Part shown: positions 1 through 12,684 of the stretch, one piece after another
How the letters are laid out: the number at the start of each line of letters is the position of its first letter
Numbering within the stretch: the first letter of the stretch is position 1
From: Scytalidium lignicola
Taxonomy: Eukaryota > Ascomycota > Leotiomycetes
Assembly: GCA_002812745.2 (NCBI GenBank)
Contig: NCSJ02000022.1
Location: 62,001 to 126,000, forward strand
Reading direction: 5' to 3'
Length of the DNA stretch: 64,000 bases
Position numbers and translations under genes: made by a program
The notes under the pieces: model-generated
Told to the model about the DNA's origin: nothing
The model's input: only the letters and a program-made list of their open reading frames with translations
The model's database searches: none

Positions 1-936
1 GTCCGAATACTTAAAGCTACGCATACTCCCAGATATTAAAAGTAAACACTCTCCGTAAATCCGACTGTCCAAATACAGAATCCGAGCTAGAAATATTTTG
101 CACAAACACATCTTAAAATGGCCTGATCCTGACTTCTTGTTTAAGAATCCCAGTCAGCAGAGCGAGCGGTCTTCTGGTGATACAGAACTCCTACGGTTCC
201 TCATTCCCCGGCCCTGTGGAACAAACATCTCACCAACACTAAATCTGAGACCAAGGTACAACTCCTGCCAACGGCTATATGCATGCAAGATCATGGCAAA
301 GGCTTCAACTTTCCCTTTTCAGGCGGACAGACACAGGTACTGTAGTATCACGCACGAAACTAGGTCGTTCTTTTACAGGAAACCGGATGGGGTGGTGGGC
401 AAGATTTTTGAGTAACATATAGCGGATGGCATGTTATAACTGAAAAGGGAATTTTGGATTTGCGGCCGGGGGGGTTGGATATTCTGTCCTCTCTAAGTAA
501 TAATAAGTGGAACTTTGGCTTGTTCTTTGTATTTATTGTACTACCATTGCTCTCCTGGGGAAAAGGGGAGGCAAACTTTCTAACACGGGGAAGACTGTTC
601 TTAGCCGGGAGATATCTGGTTTATTCGTATTAATGAATCTTGGAGAATGGAATGAGAATGAGACACTGCTGTCACATGTGTGATAGACCTGTTGTACTCT
701 TATTATTTTGATAGGGGAGGAGTTATCCTCATGAGTAAAAGGAAACACAGAGGGTTAAAAACAACAAGGGAAAGAAGAAGAAAGAGGTAAATCATACGCA
801 ACTCTCTATTCTACTTCTTCTTTCTAACCGTTGGACAGGATATTTTGAGGATGTTATGTGTAAACAAGCAATAATACTCGACGTAAGACACCGGCCCTTC
901 GCTGCCCGGATGAAAACCGATCTCGGTTGTACCACG

Positions 937-3900
937 CACGTGTAGATTTTTTGGTCCGACATAGATGCCTATCAAAATCTCTTGTCCAACGCTGTGTTAC
1001 TGTATCTAACTAGATACTTGTACAGATCAAATCCCGTGCATTACTTGCCTTTTTGTTGACTTAGATCTGTACGACTATTGAGAAAGACATTGTGAAAACA
1101 TGATCTTTTGTTTTACTCGTATTTCCTAAGGCTGCGGAATAATGTGATAGAGCATTGTTGCTTATCATTGATTTAGACCTGTACTGGTTAGGATAGACTA
1201 GGATGAACACTCCCGTTGAGAATGATCACCAGGCCTATACGAGTATCGAGCTACAACTTTAGCTACCAATTCTCAGTGGAAGAAGTTCAATTTTAGGATC
1301 CTGCGTATGAATACCTTGCTGAGATGCTTCAGAAAGCTGATGTCGATTTCAACTATATGCCATGTCTGGGGCCATAAATTGAATCACCGTCCTCCAGCAT
1401 CACAATTATATTCGAGCCCATGNAAAAAAAGGAGGGGGAGGCCAAGAAGTGAAAAGCCGTTGGAATTATGCAGCAGGGATATTTCATGTATGACACTGTA
1501 CCTGAAGGACAACGATACACAGAATTAAGCAGCTTCCTTTAACTATTAGGCGGCTGGATGGGTCATGATAAGGAGGATGCAGAACCCGGTGTGGATGAAG
1601 GAGAAGTAGTACGTCCGGACTGCCTTTTCTTCTTCTTCTGTGCAACGCAGGCAGTCTAGCAGAATAATGTGGGGAGGGCTGAACTACTTATACGGATAGA
1701 GGTTAGAGGTTTAAAATTCCGAAGAATAGAAATAAGATTCTCTCGACTTTTTCTCTTTTTCTTTCTCTCACATAGGGATAAATTTGCCTTGCCATTTTGT
1801 AAACATTTATAACCAAATACGGAGGTGTTGTTAAAGAAGTCTATTAATACGGCCTTGTGCTCTCTGAATTGAGTATACTGTATCTATAGCTGGTCTTGTT
1901 CGGGATTGTTGGCCCGACAGGAACTGTAAAATCCATGAGGTTGTGTGACCGGAGAAGAATGAGGCTGTACTGCACTCGGACAGATGAATATTCAAACCCT
2001 TTTGAAACCCGTATTATTATGTCCACATGTATATATTATATATAGTTAAAAAGAAGGTTACTAGCACAACACCATACACATTATTACTTCGAAGATAAAA
2101 TAAAATCTAGACTGGACTGGAGTTAGCAAATCAGCACCATCCTTTCTCAAACAACGAAATACTGCGGTACTGCTCCATCGACCTAAGCCACGCTTCAGAA
2201 TATCGCAAGTCACCCACACCCAAATTGCATCGCTCACCCACGTGTCCAACAGAGAGCAGTGACAAGCGCAAAAAAAGTAAAATAAAAGAGGGAGTGTTAA
2301 TTAATTTCCGAGCTACATGTACATACACTAATACAGTGCTGTACAGCACAAGTACTGTACAAGCACAGCTACATATCCCTGCACACTCAGGCAGAGGCTT
2401 GCGAGGAAATCCCTGTTTTGCCTGGCAGTTGTGGCATTGTGGTGGCTGGAAATGATCACAAAGTACAAAGGAGCAGGAGCAGTACAGTCGCAGCACACGT
2501 GCAGATAATACCGTACAGTAACAAGTTAATTGCTACTCAAAAGCCTCAAAAGTACGGTACTCGACAGATACGACAGATACGATACATGTATGTACTGGGT
2601 AGGAGGGTGTGCTGCAAAGTGCACAGGTACATATGCATCCTGTACGCCCCGCCGCCCCCTCCCCTTCTGCTTTCCCTTGCCTGGCTCGCATCTGGGCTTG
2701 CTTGTCTTGTCTTGTCTTGTGTCGTGCTAGTTGGTTGATTGGTAGATGTGGTGTACAAGTACGGCACAGGAAGAGGTCTCTTTAACTTTAAAGGCCACCT
2801 CTTTCAAAGCGTGCAGTAGACGTAGCCTAGCCAAAACTAATACAGTAGCTCACCTATCTGCAGTCGGGCATTGCATTGAGCGAGGGATGACGAGGTGGCA
2901 TCAAAGAGTTTTCTTTGATAAAGAGAACATGGAGAGGCAGTACTTGTACAGTACAGTAGAAGCGGAACTATTCCTTACGGTGGAAGCATTACTCGATAAG
3001 CCCGCGGAGATCTAGTATTCGGCATCCCCGCACTACAGGATGTACATAATTTCGGATTTCCGTTCACCTCCGAATTGAGTCCTAACATGTGCTTCAACCC
3101 TCCCTTCATTTATTTGTGTGATGATGATGCTGATGATGCTCTTTCGCCACGAATACAGTACATACCTTGAAAAAGGAGGGGGTCGACGGGTTTCTGTATT
3201 CTCAACCCCACTGTAGCATTCTCGCACATCCAATGGCGATCAGACATTATCACAATGTAACCCTCCGGATTCGCAGCTTCCGTGCACACACGTTCCAAGA
3301 CATACCGTGCCAGCCAGCGTACAGTACCACGCGTCCATCGCAGAACGCAATACAACACCCCCCTCACTTCCCGTTGGTGATGATGCAAGGTGTCGTGCTC
3401 GGGCTTATCCAGATCGGTTTGTTGTTCTAATCTTCAAAACGCGGCACGGCCAAGAGTGAGCGAATGAAGTTATGATTCGGAAGTATCTCCATCCCCCCCC
3501 CTTTTGAGATCTATAGTGGGTGGCTATTATAGATAATGCCTAAACGAATGGCGCAACCAAATGCAACCCCTAACCACCTTCAAAAGTGCAATTGCTAAAT
3601 TAATTTAAATTCTAATAGCTATATGAATTAGTTATTTAGAATCGCTATTTGATGAAGTATACACTATATTCAAATAAACAGTGATAACCCTTTGTTTAAT
3701 ACTAGCTCGTAGTTGCAGTTTTTCAGTAGAGCACCCATCCTTCAGCTTCAATCACTGCCTAAGCTGACGTATAATTTAACTATTACTTTAACATGACGAA
3801 TGAAATCCTCCATTTTCCAAACCGTCGATGCTTCCACCTTTTCTAACACCAGCCTCATTTAGCGATTTACCAGTCAAGCCGACGCTCACCCATGGTCCGA

Positions 3901-6900
3901 GGTCTAGATATTGATATTCCTCGTGTATGTGATGTCTGGGCATACCTCGGAGGAGGTACGGAGTGACTTTTAAGTTAAGTTCAGCAAGGGTAGAGAATTA
4001 ATCCGAAAACCCCCAAGTACATAGGTTATAATCCTCACAAGCCAATTGCGGTGAAAATATACAGTGGAAGTTGTCAGGGTGTAATGGTTCATAATGGAGC
4101 TTCTGGGTAATCTGATTGCCCCCGTTTAGTTAATAATTGGAGATAAGATACTATCCTCTCATTTTCTAGACGGGGAAATTTTGTAGGGTCCAAAGGAATA
4201 TCACTAAGACCTAGAGATCTTAATCTGCCCACGCTATCGTTAGAAAAGCTCTGTTTACAATAATAGGTTGGATTAGTGCATTATATTATAGACGGCAGCA
4301 TTGAACCGTGTATAAATAGATACACGTGTACCGTAGTGGGATAAGGCAAAAGAAGTTTGGGCCTGTCGCCTCTCTGGACAACTGCCAAGCGCACGTGGTA
4401 GTTTTCAAGCCGTCCTTGGATTAATTATCAACCACCCATTTGATGCATGTGAACGTTGAAGTAAAATAGAGCTTATTCAAAACGCACAATGCGGCTGACA
4501 ACCCATCCTTGACTTCTTACTTACTGTACTTCCATAATTTTGTACTGTAGGGAGAGACCCTTACCTTACTTACTGTACATGGCTGGCTGACGTTAATTTA
4601 TTTTCCGAGGGAAAACTAGCTTTTATTTCTCGTTTGGGAAAATGTATTTTCGGGATAATTGCACGTGTATTGGTATTTGTAAAGTACTGTACCTGTACCT
4701 TACGTACTGCAATGCACGGTAGGGCTGAGTAAGATCTAAGGAATAGGGATTAATTAGTACTTTACGTATTGTACAGGTGTAGATTATCGATTACTAGGTC
4801 TAGTAATCCGGTTTAGATAGTTGGCTATTAACTACACGGTCACGACGTTGTATTTACAAAGCATGTCGTAGCAGTTTTTGCCTCTCTTCAACGGGAGGTG
4901 CGGAAAGTTTGCCGTAGGGCTAATTTGAGATTAAGGTTAGAGATGGTCGTGTTTCAGACAGACAGCGGAAAATGGAGAACTGATAGTCTGACTCCTACTG
5001 TAACTGTACCGTATCCCAGTACCGGGATGGCAAAACTGTTAATGACGTGCTTCCTTTTGTCCCAATCATTCAGCAGATGTTTCGCAGACTTATCTACACG
5101 ACCCGTGTCAGAAGTGAGACTTGAAACATATTACCTATTCTCCTTCGAACGTTAATACTGAAGTGGAGCAGACGAAACAAACCCCCCATCTAAGCCACCG
5201 CACGGAAGGAAGGGTCCCACTCTGTTTGAGATGTGGAAATTTCAAATGAAAATTCCTCGGCCATATTTCGTTGTAACTTTGTATTTTTTCCGATAGTACC
5301 CCTTCCTCCCAAGGGACGATAACCCCTTACTTGGCTGCTTGGCTAACTTTACTTTTTTTTACTGGTTTCGGAGAATTTTTTTCTGGGCCTTGACAGGGGG
5401 CAAGCCGCAAAGCCTGAGGAGACTTTTCTTTTCTTTTACAGAGTAAGAAAAACGTGTCTGAATCCATGGGAACGCGTGGTGAGATCGCGTGCTCGGATGT
5501 TATTGTCTGATGCTAACGTTGATTGGTAACGTCAATGTCAATGTCAATGATGATGATATCTTTACGGCCTTCTCTCTTCGTATGGTTAATAATCATGCCG
5601 TTGAAAATTTTCCTGATATCTCAACAAAACAAAAACAGTGTTTTGTCTAAACGTAATCATCAATTGAAGTTGTGCAACTGCTCTGGTATTTCCGTCCTTT
5701 CCGCACGTCTAATGACGGTGGCTGACGCCACCGTGACGAAACAAAACGATAGAAAAGAAGAGGAGCAAGGGGCCTCAATGAAGCAATCCAACCCTGCCAC
5801 GCGGAGCTCAGCGAGCGACCACACAACGGTACTGTAGGATTTGTTTTGGGACCGGACCTTGGGTTTGGGACCGCGTTTAGCTCCTTACGGCAAGTCTAGT
5901 GAGAAACTCGGTTCCTGTGGCGTTTGGCTAGGCGGCAATACTGTGTAGCTCTCTTGCTACACTGCTACGCTGTTCCGAGAAGGGGCGTGAGCAGCAAGGC
6001 TTCCGGTCCCTTTTCTGCTGACTGTGGATGATCCATGGTTCTGGTTAGCACCTTTAGCCGGATGTATGTTTAGGGCTAGATTGGGATTTGCGGGGGGCTT
6101 AATTATTACTGCCGTACGTACTGTACTGTACGTTATCCTGCCGTGCCTGCTGGATGGAAATCTCCTCAGGGCTGAGGGATGAAGGGCTAAGATCCAGAAT
6201 GGGCGAGAAACGCCGAGTGATTGCAGAGGCAGACTCGTGCTTCCAGGTACGGAAGTACTGTACTTAAGCAGATACCGTAAGAATAAGCGTAGGCACCACT
6301 GTACCTCGCCGTACTGTACTCGTCCAACGTTGCGCTGATGGACTCTGGGCTCGACGCTACACTATCAGTTTTTGCGGGTTCTTGTGGAGGCGTTTCCGCG
6401 TTACCTGCCTATTTATTGATAGTGGTATCAATTGGATTATTGGAATTAGAATTGGGAAGGGCATGTTTCAATCTGTCCCGAGAAGTCAATGTGGCTTTTG
6501 CACTGACCTCTGTTGCTATCGATTAGCGGTCGGGAGGTTTGATTACGATATTTGAGCAATGGCTGATTAGCTTACCTAGATGTGTTGCCTCACTGTCAGC
6601 CTGCTAAAAGCTAGAGCTAGAGCGAGACATGAGCTTACATTTGTACGTACAGTAGCACTCACATGGAGTACCTGGATCGAGCGCCTGTAATGCTTAGTAC
6701 GGTGATTGGAATTAGGGCTTTCTCGGGAGCATGTCTCCGGTGAAAGGCAACGTGACCTTGCGTGAGATGGTTGAGATGGTTGCCATTCTCGTATTACAGT
6801 ACCGATTTCTATCTCGATTGAAACATTGTAAGTAATCTAATTATTACAGTACAGTAATACAGCAGTATCTTCGTATAGACTACGTTCTTCTCACCACAAG

Positions 6901-8869
6901 CTGTCAATGGTGGGTTTGTCGAAGTCTTAATGAGCCAAGCTTGGATAAACTACGCTGCTACGGTAGCCTCGATTAGCGCGGGTAATGCCCAAATTGAGTT
7001 ATAGCCAACACTTTTGACGGGGATGCGAGCCACACAACAGCTCGGGATTCGACGCAAATCGACGATTACCCGTTTAACGTACTACCGGTCGTGTACACAC
7101 CGCGGAATGCCAGCAGCCTTTTCCGACGATTCCATTTGCTCTCTTGAAGGGCGAATAAAAAGGTAAATAGATTTCTCTCTCTGACGCAGCAGCCGGAAAA
7201 GAATGAATTTTATGGTTTGCCGCGCCAACCACCAGCACTCAACCAGACAACCCACGACGGCACGCACACCCACTTGGCAAGCCACGGCAGGACCAGTGAG
7301 ATCGGCGCAGGATGTATGGGGTAGGGCGCAAATCAATGTTCTGCAGACAGTTGCAGCTGGCAGACACATGGCTCCATCGATCTCCCGCCGAGGGGTCCCG
7401 AACGCAGCCTGGCGCTGGCGAAAACTGAGAACGTGCGCCCAGGCGCGCAGGGCCGCCCCCGGACAGTGAGAAAGACTCGTGCGCCACATGTGCTGTGGTT
7501 GAGGCATCCCTGGTTGACCCGCTTGCCACACACACCTGCAGTTCGGTAGGTGGTGGGTGGCTAGCAGAGAATACCCCAGCATCCCAGTACCCACTGTACT
7601 AGGGTGCTTTGCTGGGAACAGGGCTTGATAACCTTGTCATCGCATGCCCCGAACCCTGCTGCTTCCCGTCGCCCACGCTGTTGCCCTCCCTCTCACGCCT
7701 TCTAAACCGTAAACCCCCTCTACCAGCCCAGAGATCCTAAGCCCTTTTTCTCCTTCTAACCCGGCCAAGCACACGAGGAGGAGCCCATCCATTGCTGCGC
7801 GTGGCCACCCCATCTGATTGCTTGCCCGGATTAGGGGAGCGGAAGCGGGCTCGGTCTCGCTTTGGCAACAAGGGCTGCTGTCGTGCCCAGCCTCTAGGCC
7901 CAAAGGTTACTTGTTGCAGCATTTTTGTACTGTACTGTACAGTACAGTCCAGCTCTGCGATGACGATTGATGGGGGAACGAGATGAGATGTGCCAGAGCT
8001 GCGTCTGCAATTTTTTTTTGTTGTTGTCTCACTTGTACACGAGATGGATGCCCGCTGCGTTCGTTCCGTGATCTATAGTCGTATTTCTCTTTACTGTACT
8101 TACAGTCCGTAGAGTACCGTACCATTGCCACTTGCTCCTTGTGTGTGAAGTAAGGTAAGGTTCGAAGGATTGTGCTGACATTCCGCTTTTGGCCCCGTCT
8201 TTATTACAGGATTGTACTGCACAGTACAGTACAGTGATGTAGAGTACCCGTAACTTGACCAGTACCTGTGTATTGTGTATTTTCCTTTTGGCTGATCACA
8301 TTTACAGGCGCGTGCAAGTTCCAAGTAGCGTACGACGTTACTCGTAAGTGGCTCCCTAGGATCATCGGTAGTGTAGTCTGGCGTCTGGATTTCATGACTC
8401 CATTGTGTTCATTCTAGCCGCGACTTTGTGCTCAACCACCGCGTACAAAGTACAGGTCCGGCCAGGTCAGCAAACCTAATGCAGTATGACTCGAGATCCT
8501 CAAACTGATGCTCGTGCGACCGTCAGATCGTCTGCGGTACTTGAGAAAAGTCCGCACAGGCCCGGCCGTGCGAATCGAGGGCCCTTGTTGTCTGAACTGG
8601 ACTGTAAATGATTTTAACTTAATTTAGCCACCACTAGAATTTCCCAGCCGGCACCCACGCACCTGGCTACCTGGCACGCTGGCACGCTGGCTAGTACAGT
8701 ACAGTACGGTATGGCACCGTGAACTCAAGGTACTTTTTGTGCTTGTACTGTACTGGATCGATCGGTGTGCCTTATCGCCTCGTGGACGTGGACCCCTTCT
8801 CTTGTCTTTTTACTTGTCGTTCTCGCCTCCACGCCAACCCATCTGTTCTTACTTGCGCTCTCTCACGTG
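937..8869. promoter_or_regulatory. CACGTG E-box sites upstream of the bHLH gene
   Basis: CACGTG occurs at 937-942, 2239-2244, 2496-2501, 4323-4328, 4392-4397, 4662-4667 and 8864-8869. About two would be expected by chance in 9 kb. The downstream gene encodes a bHLH protein with the His/Glu/Arg basic-region pattern of group B factors, which bind this hexamer. Autoregulation is therefore possible but is inference. Confidence 0.4.
2352..8753. repeat. Dispersed GTACWGTAC motif cluster
   Basis: The 9-mer GTACTGTAC or its complement GTACAGTAC is seen at 2352, 2946, 4684, 6118, 6123, 6255, 6311, 7927, 7932, 7937, 8224, 8694, 8699 and 8745 (first base given). Some copies overlap by four bases and make short runs (6118-6131, 7927-7945, 8694-8707). 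Many near copies (TACTGTA, GTACGGTA) lie between them. I found one further copy outside the desert, at 31609. The motif could be a protein-binding palindrome or a locally amplified simple repeat; the sequence alone does not decide. Confidence 0.75.
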
Positions 8870-9200
8870 GCACTTGCTTGGTGCCCAGGACTTAGGGAAC
8901 GTCGTTTTCGAGTTTGCAACTTTGCTCCTTTGCTCCTCTCCTAGCTCTTTTTTTCTGGCGTCTACCACCGAGAGAGAACTTGTGTGTGGCTTTTGTCTTC
9001 CTGAGCTGTAACGGGCCAGTCAGTCTCCCACGCCAAAAGCCTCATCAACCCCAGCCGCTGTCGAAGGAAGAAAACCACCTTCCCCAAAAGTACGCCATAT
9101 CCTGGGCGCCACCGCAGAGCCCTTGGAACAAGGACAGCGCTCCCTCCGTTCCTGGACCAGCCTTGGGGAACTTTTGCTCTGGGCGTGCCGCTGTGAACAA

Positions 9201-9870
9201 AGCACACAGACATACATAACTACACAGTACTTTCTCGCCATCGCTGTGCTGCTGCTGCTGCTGCTGCTGCCGTGTTGCCCTGTCGCGGATTGGTACGTGG
9301 TACCTGTACCGAAGTTCCCTCGATTCTGCACGCCGTTAGTGAACTTTTTAAGTCTGCACCCCAACCGAGCCAAAGAAAAGGCCATCGCTCCCCCCCCCCA
9401 GAAATACCACGCCCGAGCCTGCACCTCAGGTTTTTGACGGGGACTACCAGCAACCACTCACCTACTCATTTGCTTCTACTCGCCAGCTTCCCTCCTCTCT
9501 CTCCTGTTGCGGACCTCGACGACACTCGACACTCGACACTCGACAACTTTCGCCTCTCGAATCCCCGTTCCTTGCGGCACCGGTGCCAGTGGCCTTTCCT
9601 TTCTCTATCTCTCTCGACTTTGTCAATTCGGGTCCCTCCTTTACCATATACCTTACCAGTCGGGTCAAAAACTCCCGCTCAGCAGCGATCTTATATCATA
9701 GATATATATATATTTTTTCGCGATCAATGCCTGCGCCTCTCGTTTCGCTGGCTTAAACTTGGCTCAGGAAGTAGCACCGCTATCAACGACCTCTCTCTTC
9801 TCCACAAATCTCCCGTCGATCTGTACCTGAAAGCGAATAGCGATTTAAGGATCTTGGGGTCGAAATTAAA
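9201..9870 (+). promoter_or_regulatory. CT-rich leader/promoter of the bHLH gene
   Basis: About 670 bases of pyrimidine-rich sequence precede the start at 9871. Long open frames occur here, but they translate to Ser/Leu/Pro-rich low-complexity sequence and are not conserved-looking. The composition is typical of fungal 5' leaders. I cannot place the transcription start. Confidence 0.45.
9248..9270 (+). repeat. GCT trinucleotide run in the presumed leader
   Basis: Seven GCT units followed by GC lie in the CT-rich stretch upstream of the bHLH start codon. A second short tandem repeat, unit CGACACT, lies at 9520-9545. Both are probably untranslated leader or promoter sequence. Confidence 0.7.
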
Positions 9871-11679
9871 ATGGAATTTAACCAGAGTCGAAGGCTTCCG
9901 ACGGGACTTGCTGGTGTTCTCAACAAACCTGAGGAGTCTCGCGACTCGGCCTACTTTTCCATATCTGACGCTGGTAGCAAACGTGCGTCAACTACTTTTT
10001 CCTTCTCGCTCTCCACACTCTCGATCTTCCCCCCCCTGCGCTTCTATCATTCTTCAACGCTAACGTTCTGTAGACAATTCTACCATCTCCATGTCTAACA
10101 GTACGAGCATCCTGACCCCGCCAACGTCCAGCTACCCATCATCGGTCTCGGATAAGACACCCTCTCCAATTGCAACAAACCTTCATACACATCACCATTC
10201 CCTTGCCTCCCCGACTTCGGGGGGCATGAGCGTCGCATCTTTAGTGTCACCAACAAGCCCTGGCAGTCTGGACCAGTCGATTGCGCGGAGATATGATGGT
10301 CAGTTTGAATCCTCTCCAAACAGCGCTGGGTTGTCAGCGGGAGAAATACCCTCTCGGCGTGAGAGCGTAGATAGCCGCCTGGGCCAAAACTTTGGGGATT
10401 TGAAGCTTGCGAGCTCGCCGTATCACAGCAACAACCACTCGACCGCTTCAATTCAGAGCACGCTTGCACAGCAACGCAACCCAGGACTTGCAGGAGATAG
10501 ACTCTCTTCAAGGTTCACCAATAGCTATCAGCCAAATTCTCAACGCCAACCCGAGGTTCCAAACCACCGACACAGCACCATACCGAGGACTGCACCGACG
10601 ATTACAGGCCCTTCGTCTGGAAACATTGCTCGTGCTAGGGAGCCGACAAAGGGTCAGGCCTGGGCATGGCCAGAGGAGGAGTGTCACCCGAGATATTCTG
10701 CTGCTGCATCGCGCAATACCGAGGAAACAGTCAGTCTGCAAGGCACCAATCTCCTGGATTCTCGCAGAAATAGTTTTGCTTCCTCCATTGATAACAGCAG
10801 CATTTGGACTTCTGATTCGCGAGCCCATGATGTGAAACCACAACCTCAAGATGTACGAACTTCTGACCTGCAGCCGTATGATTCGAATGTGCAGGATGCT
10901 AGACAGTCGGAGTCGAAGCTTCCCCCCGGTCAAAGGAGACTTGAAGATGGCATGCCTCCAGAATCACAGCAGAAACAAGTTGGTGAATTACAAACTACGC
11001 ATCATCATACGTTGCAACACAAGCAGGTGTCGAACCTACAGAACGGGGAAGGAGGCACGCCAACGAGCACGCAGCCATACAGCCGAACGCCAGAACTTCG
11101 AGTAAGCCACAAGATAGCTGAGCGGAAGCGTCGAACTGAAATGAAGGACCTCTTTGATGCACTGAGAGATCGAATGCCTCAAGATCGTGGTTCGAAAGCT
11201 AGTAAATGGGAGATTCTGTCCAAAGGTTGGTATTTAGTACTATATATATAGAAGCACCAGTTATGCTAACAGAATTAGCTATTACCGAGCACAAACAACA
11301 AACCGAAACCATCGAATCCTTATACAAGCAAGCTCGCAGTCTGAGGGCTGAGATCGATGGATTGCGCAGGGAAGCGTTCGGCCTGCGAACTGAAAACTCG
11401 CAGTTACGTTCAGAGAATGGTAGCTTACACCAGACCGTCGCGCAATTGAAAGGCGTGCCAATAAACACCGCGCCACCCCCACAAGCTCCTCCGGCTCCCA
11501 TAGACGGATACCAGTATAGCCAACCTCCACCAAATGCACTTCCTCCGATCAGGAGTCTTGGGAGCCCAGTTCAACCTGCGCCAGATTCAATGAGCGGAGT
11601 ACAGTATCAGAACCAACCCGAGCAACCCAGAGTTAATGGTTACCAGCCTGAACCTCCACGATATGATGTCAGATATTAG
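9871..11679 (+). CDS. bHLH (helix-loop-helix) transcription factor, group B type
   Basis: Nuclear DNA-binding regulator, 554 residues, with exons 9871-9982, 10074-11225 and 11279-11679. Intron 1 (91 bp, GTGCGT..CTAACGTTCTGTAG) joins MEFNQSRRLPTG.. in frame to the Ser/Pro-rich region. Intron 2 (53 bp, GTTGGT..GCTAAC..TAG) interrupts helix 2 after the ..WEILSK motif. Residues 1-370 are low complexity and probably disordered. The bHLH lies at about 382-430: basic region HKIAERKRR, helix 1 MKDLFDALRDRM, then a short loop. Helix 2 runs into a leucine-zipper-like coil (about 430-475). His, Glu and Arg at the diagnostic basic positions predict CACGTG binding. The tail is Pro/Gln-rich. Similar Pezizomycotina proteins are annotated GlcD gamma-like HLH factors; the exact orthologue is not established. 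An ATG at 10091 is possible but would drop the well-spliced first exon. Confidence 0.85.
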
Positions 11680-12684
11680 ATGGTATGGGCCGGTGACGGC
11701 AAGCAAACTACATATACAACACAACAAAGACGAAATCTAACATCAAAATTCATATCCGGGGGTGGCGTGTATTAGAACTGGCGTTATGTGTGCTTTTGTT
11801 TATTTTCTTGTGTCTGGACGGAGTCGCGACATTCTACTATCATGAGTGCTTGGATAGTGCAAAGGGGCGCCTAATTCCATGGGGTTTTCATTTATTAAAA
11901 AAATATGTGCGTGGATCGATGCGCACCGCCAAGGGCTTTTCATATTTCCTATGTGCATGTTTTGTGTTATGAAAAGGGCTGATGCCTTATATACCCGCTT
12001 TTCTCTTCTTTTTTTCTTTCGATTGAGAGATTCTCTTATATCGAACTACGTTTTTGGATGCCTCAGATCTTGCTATTGCATTTTCGTGGCGGAGTACGGA
12101 GGTTGGAGGGAGGCAGGGGAAGGAGTATGAGCAGAGGATCTGTATTATGGAGATAGCTGATGCTGCTTATGGCGGTATTTCAAGAAATATATTGCTACTT
12201 TAAGTGGTGGGATGGATGTCACAGATGGATTTAGTTGCATCTTAGGTGTTGGAAAGTCAACTGTAGCTAGTTATCAATTGCTGATAGCCTTGTGCAATGC
12301 AACTTGTTCTCGATGTCCATCTGAAGTACAGTCCTATGTTTGTGTGCTGACTTTGAATCTGAGCAAGAACCTATCTTTGTTGCACTGACATGTACATACC
12401 AGTGCCAAAAGCTAGAAAGAAAAAGAACTCAGTTCTTATGGATTACCATTGCCTCTTACTTGAGTGGACGTTCAATTCAATATGAAGACATCGCTCAAAG
12501 TCCCCTTATCCAAAAGGGGGCTAGCGTACCCGCTAGCCTCCCGTCGCAAAATTCGCCCATCTCCAAATTTATTTCGCAGCCCGGAAAGAGAAGCACCATC
12601 AACACTTACATCTTCACTTCCATCCCTAACTGTACCAATTTTAAAGTTATTTATTCATTGATTCTTTCCAGCTCTTCTATAATC
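11680..12684. other. Intergenic, bHLH 3' end to RRM gene promoter
   Basis: No gene seen. It holds the bHLH 3' flank and the promoter of the mitochondrial RRM gene. Short open frames at about 11790-12130 and 12340-12690 lack domains. Confidence 0.6.
12502..12519. promoter_or_regulatory. Inverted pair of STRE-like elements
   Basis: CCCCTT and AAGGGG face each other across six bases, about 170 bp before the start of the mitochondrial RRM gene. CCCCT/AGGGG is the core of the fungal stress response element bound by Msn2/4-type zinc-finger factors. Function here is inference from the motif alone. Confidence 0.3.

Larger units (their letters stand above)
1..9200. other. Gene desert upstream of the bHLH gene
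   Basis: No open frame here has a recognisable domain, splice-consistent structure or plausible composition, so I annotate no gene. The stretch is instead rich in short motifs: at least 14 copies of GTACTGTAC/GTACAGTAC between 2352 and 8753, and seven CACGTG hexamers. An AT-rich block lies at about 3590-3800. A possible coding relic with in-frame stops lies at 1297-1530. The next gene downstream is a transcription factor on the plus strand, and long upstream regions are common for fungal regulator genes, so a large cis-regulatory domain is the simplest reading. Part of the right end is probably transcribed leader. Confidence 0.6.

Noticed and set aside
7082..7594. Minus-strand open frame of 170 residues in the desert
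   Set aside because: No domain, no family resemblance and overlapping frames on the other strand of similar length; looks like chance in GC-richer DNA.
9272..10063. 263-residue plus-strand frame before the bHLH gene
   Set aside because: Ser/Leu/Pro-rich translation of a CT-rich leader; the spliced bHLH first exon at 9871 uses another frame and fits better.
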